Positions 48,314 to 56,457 of a stretch of DNA of 64,000 bases are shown one piece after another. Each line of letters opens with the position of its first letter. Positions within the stretch are counted from its first letter, which is position 1. The position numbers were made by a program, and so were the translations under genes. The notes below the pieces were generated by a model, which saw only the letters and a list, made by a program, of their open reading frames with translations, was not told where the DNA came from and made no database searches. Source of the stretch: Crassaminicella profunda (GTDB lineage: Bacteria > Bacillota > Clostridia > Peptostreptococcales > Thermotaleaceae); contig NZ_CP082326.1 in the NCBI RefSeq assembly GCF_019884785.1, positions 4,457,355-4,521,354 on the forward strand, written 5' to 3'.

Positions 48314-48691
48314 ATGAAGTATAATGAATCAGTTGAAATGTATTTAGAAACGATCTATATATTAGAAAAAGAGCATGGTCATGCTCATGGCGTGGATATT
48401 GCTGAAGCTTTGGGGGTTTCAAAAGCAAGTGTGTCAAAAGCTATGGGACAGTTAAAATCTCGAGATTTAGTATATAAGGAAACTTATGGAAGTGTTACCC
48501 TTACGCAAAAGGGTAGGGAGATTTCCGAAAGAATATACTATAATCATAAGTTAATTACTGATTTTCTTGAGCATTCCCTGGGATTGACACTAGCTGAAGC
48601 ATCTGAGAATGCTTGTAAGATGGAACATGTTGTCAGTGACAGCCTGCTTCATGCAATAGAAGCATATTTTAAAAAATATCGTAAAGATTAA
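48314..48691 (+). CDS. DtxR-family iron-dependent repressor, short form
   Basis: 125 residues: winged helix (1-65, ILEKEHGHAHGVDIAEALGV then SKASVSKAMGQLKSRDLVYK) and metal-binding/dimerisation domain (about 66-125). It lacks the C-terminal SH3/FeoA-like domain of DtxR. The metal site carries Cys101, Glu104 and His105 (ACKMEH), the iron-type DtxR/IdeR arrangement; manganese-type MntR has Glu in place of this Cys. The ATG at 48314 follows GGGAGGA. An FeoA-domain gene comes next, which might supply the missing SH3-like domain in trans. Confidence 0.92.
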   Translation: MKYNESVEMYLETIYILEKEHGHAHGVDIAEALGVSKASVSKAMGQLKSRDLVYKETYGSVTLTQKGREISERIYYNHKLITDFLEHSLGLTLAEASENACKMEHVVSDSLLHAIEAYFKKYRKD

Positions 48692-48722
48692 AAAGTGATA
48701 TATATATAAAGGAGGTATATAT

Positions 48723-49007
48723 ATGGCTAGTACTTTAGTAGGTAGAATGATGAATGGAATTCATGAAGTTGAAAAGGTTAAGGGTGGTCTGGTGAGAAAG
48801 CTATCAGAAGCGAAAGTGGATGTAGAATATACAATAAAAAGAATTGAAACAGATGATGAGGAGCTAAAAAGTTTTTTATTTACGCTAGGTTGTTACGAAG
48901 GTGAAAAATTAACAGTAATATCCATATTGGGTGAAAACTATGTTATATCTGTAAAAGATGCAAGATACAGTATGAATTTGGAATTGGCAGAAGCTATAAT
49001 TATATAA
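48723..49007 (+). CDS. FeoA-domain protein with N-terminal extension
   Basis: 94 residues. After a non-standard N-terminus (about 1-45, VGRMMNGIHEVEKVKGGLVR), the FeoA-like part includes FLFTLGCYEGEKLTVISILG and VSVKDA-type strands near the end (YVISVKDARYSMNLELAEAI). The typical 'MG...G' block reads LGCYEGEKL. It lies between the DtxR gene (31-base gap, AAAGGAGG) and the second feoB. It may serve FeoB or complete the short DtxR protein. Confidence 0.85.
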   Translation: MASTLVGRMMNGIHEVEKVKGGLVRKLSEAKVDVEYTIKRIETDDEELKSFLFTLGCYEGEKLTVISILGENYVISVKDARYSMNLELAEAIII

Positions 49008-49053
49008 TGATTATTGGAAGCTATAGAGATATAGCTTTTCAATTGGCCAATAA

Positions 49054-49069
49054 GTTAACTTGGGTTAAC
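49054..49069 (+). promoter_or_regulatory. DtxR-type operator before the second feoB
   Basis: GTTAACTTGGGTTAAC differs from the site at 48246 by only two central bases. It lies 91 bases before the feoB start. Confidence 0.82.
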
Positions 49070-49159
49070 TTTGATATTTAATTTCATATATAATAAATTA
49101 TTAATTTGTACTTATTTTAAGTTAGCGGTGCTGACGAAATAAGATTTAGGAGGGAAATT

Positions 49160-51160
49160 ATGAAAATAGCACTAACAGGGAATCCTAACAGTGGTAAAAC
49201 CACAATGTTCAACGCCATAACAGGTAAGATTGAACGTGTGGGTAACTGGGCGGGTGTTACTATTGAGAAAAAAGAAGGCAATATCAAAAAGAATTTGAAC
49301 AAGACTGGTGTGGAGATTACAGCGGTTGACCTTCCAGGTGCATATTCTATGTCACCATTTACATCTGAGGAATCAATAACTCGCCATTTCGTTAAAAATG
49401 AAAATCCAGATGTAATCATCAATATTGTAGATGCAACAAACTTAAGTAGAAGTTTATTTTTCACAACACAACTTCTAGAATTAGGTATTCCTGTAGTTGT
49501 AGCTCTTAACAAGAGTGATTTAAATGAGAAAAAGAAAACAGCAATTAATGTAACTGGACTAAGTAAAGCTTTAGGCTGTCCTGTTATCAAAACTGTATCA
49601 ACTAAATCAGGTAATAATGGTTTAGAAGCATTAATTTCAAAAGCAGTAGAAGTTAAAGGTAAAGGTCAAACAGCTCCGTACAATAGCAAAGGTATTGACC
49701 TTACAAATGCTAAAGCGGTGGAAATCTCTGATAAAAAGCGTTATGAGTTTGTTAATAGTATTGTTTCAAAAATTGAAGATCGTAAGGTAAGTAGTAATCG
49801 TCAAACAAGGCAAGATGATGCGGATAGAATTTTGGCTAATAAATGGTTAGGAATTCCAATATTTGCTTTAATTATGTGGGCTGTATTCTCTATTTCACAA
49901 GAATCTTTAGGACCCTTGTTGGCAGATACATTTGTTGGTTGGATTGATGGTATATACGCATGGGCCGAAGGTATGCTTGGTGAAGGCGTATCGCCGGTGC
50001 TTAGTTCACTGCTATTAGACGGTATTATTGGTGGTGTGGGTGCTGTAGTTGGATTCTTACCACTGATCATGGTATTATTCTTTTTATTAGCGTTACTTGA
50101 AGATTGTGGTTACATGGCACGTGTTGCTGTAGTAATGGATCGTTTCTTTAATCGTGTAGGTTTGTCAGGTAAATCAATTATCCCTATGGTTATTGGGACT
50201 GGTTGTGCCATTCCTGGGATTATGGCAACTAGAACCATTAAGAATGAAAGACAAAGAAGAACTACTGCAATGTTGACTCCGTTCATGCCTTGTGGTGCGA
50301 AGTTACCAATTATTGCATTATTCGCAGGGGTGTTCTTTGACGATGCAGCATGGGTTGGTACAACAATGTACTTTGTTGGTATAGCTCTTATTATTCTTGG
50401 TGCGTTAATTGTAGTAAGAATTACTGGTGAGAAAAACGCAAGATCATTTTTTATTATGGAACTACCAGAATATAGATTCCCAAGTATCAAAAGAGCTACA
50501 ATTTCAATGTTCTCTAGAGCAAAAGCATTCATTATTAAAGCGGGTACGATTATACTTCTTTGTAATGCAGCAGTGCAAGTTATGCAAACATTTAACTGGC
50601 AATTTGAAGTTGTTGCAGAAAATGCACAAAATACAAGCATTTTAGCTAGTATTGCATCACCATTTGCTGTTTTATTAATTCCATTAGGCTTTGGCGTATG
50701 GCAGCTTGCAGCAGCAGCTATTACTGGTTTTATTGCAAAAGAGAATGTTGTTGGGACTTTGGCTGTAGTTTACTCTATTACTAACTTTATCGATCCTGAA
50801 GAATTTGAGTTATTATCAGGAGGGTCAGATGTTGCAAGTATTATGGGGTTAACTTCAGTGGCTGCTTTAGCGTATCTTATGTTTAACTTGTTTACACCTC
50901 CTTGTTTTGCAGCTATTGGTGCAATGAACTCAGAAATGGAAAATAAAAAATGGCTTTGGGGTGCAATTTCATTCCAATTCGGAATGGGTTATGTGGTAGC
51001 ATTTTTAGTTTATCAAATTGGTACGTTAGTAACAACAGGTTCTGTAGGTGCTGGTTTTATCCCTGGACTTGTGGTTGTTGTAGCATTGGTGGGATATACT
51101 GTTCACCTTGTGAAAAAAGGGAATCAAAAAGCAGCGCAGAAGTTGAAAGCGGCTGCATAG
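49160..51160 (+). CDS. feoB: Ferrous iron transporter FeoB, second copy
   Basis: 666 residues. GTPase domain with G1 TGNPNSGKTTMFNAI, G3 DLPGAYSMSP and G4 NKSD. The membrane domain starts about residue 230 with gate motifs GTGCAIPGIMATRTI and PFMPCGAKLPIIALFAGVFF. It is clearly diverged from the first copy (for example NKSD for NMLD), so it is not a recent duplicate. It is probably controlled by the DtxR repressor. The C-terminus has an extra hydrophobic span and a basic tail KKGNQKAAQKLKAAA. The Cys-rich gene follows after 9 bases. Confidence 0.97.
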   Translation: MKIALTGNPNSGKTTMFNAITGKIERVGNWAGVTIEKKEGNIKKNLNKTGVEITAVDLPGAYSMSPFTSEESITRHFVKNENPDVIINIVDATNLSRSLFFTTQLLELGIPVVVALNKSDLNEKKKTAINVTGLSKALGCPVIKTVSTKSGNNGLEALISKAVEVKGKGQTAPYNSKGIDLTNAKAVEISDKKRYEFVNSIVSKIEDRKVSSNRQTRQDDADRILANKWLGIPIFALIMWAVFSISQESLGPLLADTFVGWIDGIYAWAEGMLGEGVSPVLSSLLLDGIIGGVGAVVGFLPLIMVLFFLLALLEDCGYMARVAVVMDRFFNRVGLSGKSIIPMVIGTGCAIPGIMATRTIKNERQRRTTAMLTPFMPCGAKLPIIALFAGVFFDDAAWVGTTMYFVGIALIILGALIVVRITGEKNARSFFIMELPEYRFPSIKRATISMFSRAKAFIIKAGTIILLCNAAVQVMQTFNWQFEVVAENAQNTSILASIASPFAVLLIPLGFGVWQLAAAAITGFIAKENVVGTLAVVYSITNFIDPEEFELLSGGSDVASIMGLTSVAALAYLMFNLFTPPCFAAIGAMNSEMENKKWLWGAISFQFGMGYVVAFLVYQIGTLVTTGSVGAGFIPGLVVVVALVGYTVHLVKKGNQKAAQKLKAAA

Positions 51161-51169
51161 GAGAAAATT

Positions 51170-51328
51170 ATGACAAATATAATTGTTGGAGTGGTAATAT
51201 TATCAATTATTGGTTTATCTATTGCAAAGATTATTAGAGAAAAGCAAAAAGGTGTTAAGTGCATTGGTTGTCCATATGCTGAATCCAATAATAAAAAAGG
51301 CAATTGTAGTTGTAATATAGAAAAATAA
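51170..51328 (+). CDS. FeoB-associated Cys-rich membrane protein, second copy
   Basis: 52 residues: one membrane span (IIVGVVILSIIGLSIAKII) and a tail with CIGCPYAESNNKKGNCSC. ATG at 51170 with AGGAG nearby. Same architecture as the protein at 47770 but little sequence identity beyond the Cys pattern, so each FeoB has its own partner. It ends at a terminator. Confidence 0.85.
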   Translation: MTNIIVGVVILSIIGLSIAKIIREKQKGVKCIGCPYAESNNKKGNCSCNIEK

Positions 51329-51341
51329 ATCGGTAATATTT

Positions 51342-51376
51342 AAAAACCTGAGGAGATTTTCCCTCAGGTTTTTTGT
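51342..51376 (+). terminator. Terminator of the second feo operon
   Basis: AAAACCTGAGG / CCCTCAGGTTTT stem with T-run. Confidence 0.92.
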
Positions 51377-51440
51377 TAAAATAAAAGTATAGAAAAAGAA
51401 TAAGATAAAAATAAGAAGGATTTATAAGGGGGAGAAGAAT

Positions 51441-52472
51441 ATGGATTTATTAAAGACGACTGACCAGATACATAAGAAATTTCCTATTGTGGATGCCCAT
51501 TCAGACATTTTATTTGATGTGGTAAGACAAAGGCAATTAGGACGTAAAAGGGTAATAGAGACAGATTATTTACCTCAGTTTATAAGGGGAGGCGTAAATA
51601 TTATTGTAGCATCTTTATTTATTGATGATATGTTTATTCCTGAAATGTCTTTAAGAAGAGCATTAGACCAGATTGGTAGTTTATATATGGAAATAGATGA
51701 GTCAAAGGATAAAATCATGCTTTGTAAAAGCTATAAAGATATTGAAAAAGTAATGAATGATAATAAAATAGCTATCCTATTGTCATTTGAAGGGGTAGAA
51801 CCTCTATATAATGATTTAAATCTTTTAAAGGTTTTTTATGAGCTAGGGGTAAGACTCGTAGGTCTTTCTTGGAGCAGAAGAAACTATGCAGCAGATGGAT
51901 GTTATTTTACTCCTATGAAAGAGGGAAAAAAAGGAGGTCTTACAGCTTTTGGAGTAGCCCTTATAGAGATGGCAGAAAGTTTAGGGATGTTTATGGATGT
52001 AAGCCATTTAAATGATGAAGGATTTTGGGATGTTTTAGAAGTTACTAAAAAACCTATTATTGCCTCTCATTCTAATTGTAGAAACTTGGTACCTGTTATG
52101 AGAAATCTTACAGATGAACAGATTAAAGCTATTGCAAAAAGACAAGGTGTTATAGGAATGAATATTGCAAATAAATTTGTTGCCAATGAGGGGGATTTGG
52201 CAAATACAGAGAGATTAGTAGATCATATTGACTACATTGTAAATTTAGTAGGGATCAATCATGTGGGGTTTGGATTTGATTTTTGTGATCAATTAAGAAA
52301 GTATGATTTGCCAAAGCCTAATCCTTCAGATAATAAATTTTTTGATACATTAAGTGGACATGGTAAGATTAAAAATATCACAAAGGAATTAATAAACCGA
52401 GGATATAAAGAAGAGGATATAAAACTAATTTTAGGAGGTAATTTTTTAAGGGTTTATAAGGAGTTATTGTAA
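51441..52472 (+). CDS. Membrane dipeptidase family (M19) hydrolase
   Basis: 343 residues of the M19 TIM-barrel metallodipeptidases. Metal ligands: VDAHSDILFD near residue 17, LSFEGVEPLYND (bridging Glu) near 117, MDVSHLNDEGFWDV near 190 and ASHSNCRNLVPVMRNLTD near 210. FGFDFCDQL holds the last Asp. The family hydrolyses dipeptides, including D-amino-acid-containing ones from the cell wall. No signal peptide, so cytoplasmic. Monocistronic, with GGGGGAGAAG before the ATG. Confidence 0.94.
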   Translation: MDLLKTTDQIHKKFPIVDAHSDILFDVVRQRQLGRKRVIETDYLPQFIRGGVNIIVASLFIDDMFIPEMSLRRALDQIGSLYMEIDESKDKIMLCKSYKDIEKVMNDNKIAILLSFEGVEPLYNDLNLLKVFYELGVRLVGLSWSRRNYAADGCYFTPMKEGKKGGLTAFGVALIEMAESLGMFMDVSHLNDEGFWDVLEVTKKPIIASHSNCRNLVPVMRNLTDEQIKAIAKRQGVIGMNIANKFVANEGDLANTERLVDHIDYIVNLVGINHVGFGFDFCDQLRKYDLPKPNPSDNKFFDTLSGHGKIKNITKELINRGYKEEDIKLILGGNFLRVYKELL

Positions 52473-52727
52473 AAAAAACAGATACTTTATGAATATTGTA
52501 AATAAAGAATTTGAAAATGAAAGAGATGATTTCATCAAAGCATGAGTGCTATAATATATACAATATGGTTATAAGTATGGACTAAATTTATGAGAAAAAG
52601 TAAATAGTAGAGTTGTATATAAAGTACTGAACAAAAAATCCTTCAATAACAATAAGATAGGAGTATAGTTTTCAAAAATTATAAAAAATGGTATACTAGG
52701 GACAAAAAGAATAGCCTGGAGGAAGAT

Positions 52728-53849
52728 ATGAAGAAAATATTATGGACAACAATTTTGTTGATTCTTCTATGCTCTTTCAATGTTTATGGAGAGCCAGAAG
52801 ATGATTTGAATACTTATGAGGATTTTAAAAGTTACACAGAAACTGGATTGATTCTAGAAGCTGGAGAAGTAAAAGTAAGTCAAGAATATGAAGGGTTTAC
52901 AGAAAAAAATCAATATGTAAAGTTGCAAGTTACTAGTGGAAAATATAAAGGGAAGGTTTTTGAAATAGACCATAATATACCAGATAATTATACCTATGCC
53001 ATTGAGGTAAAAAAAGGAGATCAGGTGGTTATTAATATTGATGAATATACAGATGGCATGTTAGATGTGGCTGTAACAGATTATAAGCGACAACATTATG
53101 TAATCTATTTATATATATTGCTTCTTGTGTTGATTATAATTGTTGGAAAAACAAAGGGAGTAAAGGCTGTAATTACCCTTTCTCTTACTATGTTTGCTAT
53201 TTTAAAAATTCTTTTACCTGCTATGTTAAAAGGAATGAATCCTATTCCTATAACCATTGCAATCTCTATTGTCATAACAATTATTACTATGTTTGTTATT
53301 GGAGGGTTTAATTATAAAAGTACTGCAGGGATTATTGGAACCAGTGGAGGTGTAATCATTGCAGGACTTATTGCTTATTATATTGGAAGTAAGGTGAAAT
53401 TAACAGGCCTTAGCAGTGAAGAAGCAGTAATGCTTTTAAATATTCCACAAAAGATAAACTTTGATTTTAAAAGTCTTTTGTTTTCAGGGATTATCATGGG
53501 GGCATTAGGAGCAGTAATGGATGTAGGAATGTCTATTTCTTCTGCTATGGAGGAGATTCATAATGCCAATCCATCTCTTACAAAGAAAGAACTATTCTCT
53601 GCAGGAATGAATGTGGGAACGGATGTTATGGGAACCATGACAAATACCCTTATCCTTGCTTATACAGGAAGTTCAATTCCATTACTTTTGCTGTTTATGG
53701 CTCATGAAACATCTATTGTTAAAATACTTAATTTAGATATTATTGCTACAGAGGTGATCAGGTCACTAGCAGGAAGTATTGGATTAGTAATGACTATTCC
53801 ATTAACAGCTTTTGTTGCAAGTATATTAATGAAAAAGAATAAAAAATAA
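52728..53849 (+). CDS. YibE/F-like membrane protein, copy 2
   Basis: 373 residues. Signal-like N-terminus (residues 1-21, ending FNVYGEPED), an extracytoplasmic part of about 90 residues, then about seven membrane spans. Shared blocks with the protein at 22268: GIIMGALGAVMDVGMSISSA, GTDVMGTMTNTLILAYTGSS and SLAGSIGLVMTIPLTAFVAS. The paralogues are 30 kb apart on the same strand with no shared neighbours. Role unknown. It ends at a strong bidirectional terminator. Confidence 0.9.
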   Translation: MKKILWTTILLILLCSFNVYGEPEDDLNTYEDFKSYTETGLILEAGEVKVSQEYEGFTEKNQYVKLQVTSGKYKGKVFEIDHNIPDNYTYAIEVKKGDQVVINIDEYTDGMLDVAVTDYKRQHYVIYLYILLLVLIIIVGKTKGVKAVITLSLTMFAILKILLPAMLKGMNPIPITIAISIVITIITMFVIGGFNYKSTAGIIGTSGGVIIAGLIAYYIGSKVKLTGLSSEEAVMLLNIPQKINFDFKSLLFSGIIMGALGAVMDVGMSISSAMEEIHNANPSLTKKELFSAGMNVGTDVMGTMTNTLILAYTGSSIPLLLLFMAHETSIVKILNLDIIATEVIRSLAGSIGLVMTIPLTAFVASILMKKNKK

Positions 53850-53880
53850 GGGTGCTGCTTAGCAGCATCCTTATTTTTTA
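53843..53880. terminator. Bidirectional terminator
   Basis: AAAATAAGGGTGCTGC / GCAGCATCCTTATTTT stem with TTA loop. Confidence 0.95.
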
Positions 53881-54042
53881 TTGATAAAATACACCAAATA
53901 CAGCCACTAAATTTAAAAAGAAGAAAAGAAAAGTTGTAGGATGTGTATGACAATAAGGTGTATCTTTTAATATGAGGATAATTGCTAAAAAGAAAAATAG
54001 AAGACTGTCTCTAGAACAGTGATATTCATATGTGTTTGTCAT
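53878..54042 (-). CDS. Small hydrophobic protein, unknown
   Basis: 54 residues: MTNTYEYHCSRDSLLFFFLA then IILILKDTPYCHTHPTTFLF and FFLNLVAVFGVFYQ. Two Phe/Leu-rich hydrophobic stretches flank a short polar loop with Cys and two His. AAAGGAGG lies 11 bases before this ATG (7 before an out-of-frame ATG). Small proteins with an 'LLFFFL' segment recur in sporulating clostridia, but I cannot name a family. Its 3' end coincides with a terminator that serves both strands. Confidence 0.6.
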   Translation of the reverse strand: MTNTYEYHCSRDSLLFFFLAIILILKDTPYCHTHPTTFLFFFLNLVAVFGVFYQ

Positions 54043-54271
54043 TCATCAATAGACCTCCTTTTAAAAATGGATTGTAAAGATTACCTTTATATATCATATG
54101 AGCGAGTCCTTTATATTGGCACTGAAAAATAAATTGTGTAAGACTCGTATTAGAAATTATTAAGACTGTTTTAGTCTCTTTTGTTTTTTATATAAATAAA
54201 AGGAAATTTTATATTTTTGTCGAATATGGTAAAATATGCTTAAAGATCAAAATATAAGGTGGGTCATGCCA

Positions 54272-55762
54272 ATGAATCGTTCATATGTGGATAAATTTAA
54301 TATTCTTCAAACATTGGAGACCAATGTCAATCAAAAAATTTTGATAGGATCAATGAATGATTATCCAGAGGAACTAGTGATCATCAATATATTACATAAT
54401 ATAAAAAGTACAAGAACAAACATAGGAAAGTTAAAAAAGGCATGCAAAACTTTACAGCATATAGAAAAACTAGAGCAGTCTCTTGTTATTGTTACGAAAA
54501 GCCAAGAAGGGATACCTTTAGAGGCCTATCTTGAAGAGGAAAATCTAACTATAGAAAGTCGATTGAGTATGGTTTTTCAGTATTTAAAAAACATTAAAAG
54601 ATATGATGTACTTGATCATGGATTTAAAAGTATTTTAATCAATGAATCTCAACTTGTTATGCAGAAAGGAAAATTAGCATTTAATGAACTACTTATTGCA
54701 GAGGAGAATTTTATAAATACCAATGATTTTGAAGAAGTTTCAAAGAAAGTGGGTAGAGTAGTAAAGAAAATACTTTCGTATCATATATTGGATGATTTTG
54801 ATGAAAAAAATGTATCTCCTAATCTATTGAAATTTGTTGAAGAACTTAAAAATGGTAAAAAAGAATATAAAAATTTAGAAGAGATTTATAATGCTTTTAA
54901 AGGGGTATATCTATATAATGACAATACAGGAAATAGTAAAGGCAATCAAAGAAAGAGATTAAAGAAATTCTCTAAATTTGCTATAGGGTTAATTCTTGTA
55001 GGAATTAGTGTTTTTGGATGTATAAGTTTTATGCATAAAGGACTTGCAAATAGGAATATTAACAATATACCTACTGCATACTTTGAAAAAATAAAAATGA
55101 AAAATCAGTGGCAATTTATTAATAAAAGTAAAGATATAGAAGAGATGAAGCAGTCTATTTGGATAGTAAAAAAAGGAAATGAAACGATTAAGACATCTGA
55201 TAAAAAGGACTTAATGGTAGATTTTGAAAAAGCTGGTGAATATAATATTGCGTTAAAAGTACAAAATCAAAATAATAAATGGAGTAAAGAATATATTGAA
55301 AAAGTTAAGATTACAACCCTTAAAGAAAATAAAAAAACAGAAGAAAATATAGATATTCCTTCAGATGAAAAATTAGAATACTTGACTATGGTATATGAAG
55401 ATGAAAATATTATGAAGGATTATGATTTATTTAGAAATGGAGAATATTCTATAAAGGTTACAAACACAAAAGATAAACGGAATAATATTATGATTAAAAA
55501 TTTAAACTTAGATGGACCGAAATTTATGTCTATGTGGTTGATGTCTGATGCTACTGAGCCTATAAAAATAAGAATAGAAGAGTATAAAGATGGAAATATC
55601 CGGCTTGCAAAATCAATAGCTTATCAACCTAGTAAGAGTAATACGTGGGATTTACTGAATATTGATGAAAATATGGAGCAAGTAGATGAAGTGAAAATTA
55701 TTATATTAAATGATGCATCAACAGTATGGATAGATGATATAGCATTTGAGGGTTATAAATAA
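54272..55762 (+). CDS. Pseudokinase-like membrane protein with outer binding domains
   Basis: About 496 residues from ATG 54272, which has AAGGTGGG 8 bases upstream; earlier in-frame ATGs lack a site. A cytoplasmic part (1-225) is laid out like a Ser/Thr kinase but lacks the catalytic Lys, HRD and DFG: ELVIINILHN, LEQSLVIVTKSQEGIPLEAY, RLSMVFQYLKNIKRYDVLDH. One membrane span (about 237-257) follows. The outer part has a PKD/Ig-like stretch (IWIVKKGNETIK...AGEYNIALKVQNQN) and a C-terminal jelly-roll-like region (MWLMSDATEPIKIRIEEYKD...WIDDIAFEGYK). It is possibly an envelope scaffold or sensor; family not established. Confidence 0.75.
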   Translation: MNRSYVDKFNILQTLETNVNQKILIGSMNDYPEELVIINILHNIKSTRTNIGKLKKACKTLQHIEKLEQSLVIVTKSQEGIPLEAYLEEENLTIESRLSMVFQYLKNIKRYDVLDHGFKSILINESQLVMQKGKLAFNELLIAEENFINTNDFEEVSKKVGRVVKKILSYHILDDFDEKNVSPNLLKFVEELKNGKKEYKNLEEIYNAFKGVYLYNDNTGNSKGNQRKRLKKFSKFAIGLILVGISVFGCISFMHKGLANRNINNIPTAYFEKIKMKNQWQFINKSKDIEEMKQSIWIVKKGNETIKTSDKKDLMVDFEKAGEYNIALKVQNQNNKWSKEYIEKVKITTLKENKKTEENIDIPSDEKLEYLTMVYEDENIMKDYDLFRNGEYSIKVTNTKDKRNNIMIKNLNLDGPKFMSMWLMSDATEPIKIRIEEYKDGNIRLAKSIAYQPSKSNTWDLLNIDENMEQVDEVKIIILNDASTVWIDDIAFEGYK

Positions 55763-55789
55763 ATGATTGAAAACAAAATAAAAATTTTG

Positions 55790-55829
55790 TAAAAAAAAAA
55801 GGATAGCTTTTATGCTATCTGTTTTTTTA
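55790..55829. terminator. Bidirectional terminator
   Basis: GGATAGC / GCTATC short stem flanked by long A- and T-runs, overlapping the stop of the minus-strand Spo0E gene. Confidence 0.75.
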
Positions 55830-55980
55830 CAATCATATCATATTCATTTAAGGCTTTATCTAATTCTTGACTGACAAATACGACTTCTGCTGCAACCAAG
55901 TTTTTATTTTGTCTGATTAAATCATACAAATATCGTCTTAAATCTTCTATTTTTCTCCTCATTTCTTTTGTTTCTCCCAT
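55810..55980 (-). CDS. Spo0E-like aspartyl-phosphate phosphatase
   Basis: 56 residues, MGETKEMRRKIEDLRRYLYD then LIRQNKNLVAAEVVFVSQEL and DKALNEYDMIVKKQIA. The signature SQELD is intact. Spo0E proteins are two-helix phosphatases that remove phosphate from Spo0A~P and hold back sporulation, so the organism very probably forms spores. Too short for default gene calling. It is transcribed alone, converging on the pseudokinase-like gene. Confidence 0.9.
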   Translation of the reverse strand: MGETKEMRRKIEDLRRYLYDLIRQNKNLVAAEVVFVSQELDKALNEYDMIVKKQIA

Positions 55981-56237
55981 ATTCCCATCTCTTTCCCTTT
56001 AAAATGACATTCTACCAAATATAGTACATAATCAAACAAAAATTATTAATATCTACTATATATATGATACTATATTTTTTGTATTTTGTAAATATTTTCA
56101 AAAAAATATTCTATTATAAGTATTTTTATTGTTGATTGCTGTTTATATGTGAAAATAGTCATTACTAACTTTTTCCTGTATTGTAATGATTGTTTTAGGG
56201 ACATAATATATCCATATCTATAGAGAGGAGCTATATC
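55981..56237. other. AT-rich gap between divergent genes
   Basis: About 250 bases, extremely AT-rich, must contain the promoters of the Spo0E-like gene (leftward) and the YdjO-like gene (rightward). I see no convincing operator or fold. Confidence 0.5.
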
Positions 56238-56429
56238 ATGTTCATAAAAAGAAAACAAGAAGAAACACCAGAAAAAGTATACGAATTAAAGGCAGTAGAA
56301 ATATGGCAATGTCCTGAGTGTATTGGATGGATGCAAAAAGAATTTAGTACTGCAGAAAATCCTGTATGTCCATTTTGTTCAAGTAGTATGGTAGCAGGAG
56401 TGAGAGAAATGAATGTGATAGTAGAATAG
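56238..56429 (+). CDS. YdjO-like cold-inducible small zinc-ribbon protein
   Basis: 63 residues with two Cys pairs, QCPECIGWMQKEFS and PVCPFCSSSM, matching the pattern of B. subtilis YdjO (cold-inducible, function unknown). The conserved GWM between the pairs is present. The ATG follows GAGGAGC. The four Cys make a zinc-ribbon or rubredoxin-like site. It stands alone and ends at a terminator that overlaps the end of the Tad operon. Confidence 0.85.
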   Translation: MFIKRKQEETPEKVYELKAVEIWQCPECIGWMQKEFSTAENPVCPFCSSSMVAGVREMNVIVE

Positions 56430-56457
56430 CCGCCCTAAATACAGCGGCTATTTTTTA
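56427..56457. terminator. Terminator between ydjO-like gene and Tad operon
   Basis: TAGCCGC / GCGGCTA stem with T-run on the plus side. It also covers the end of tadC on the minus strand. Confidence 0.85.
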
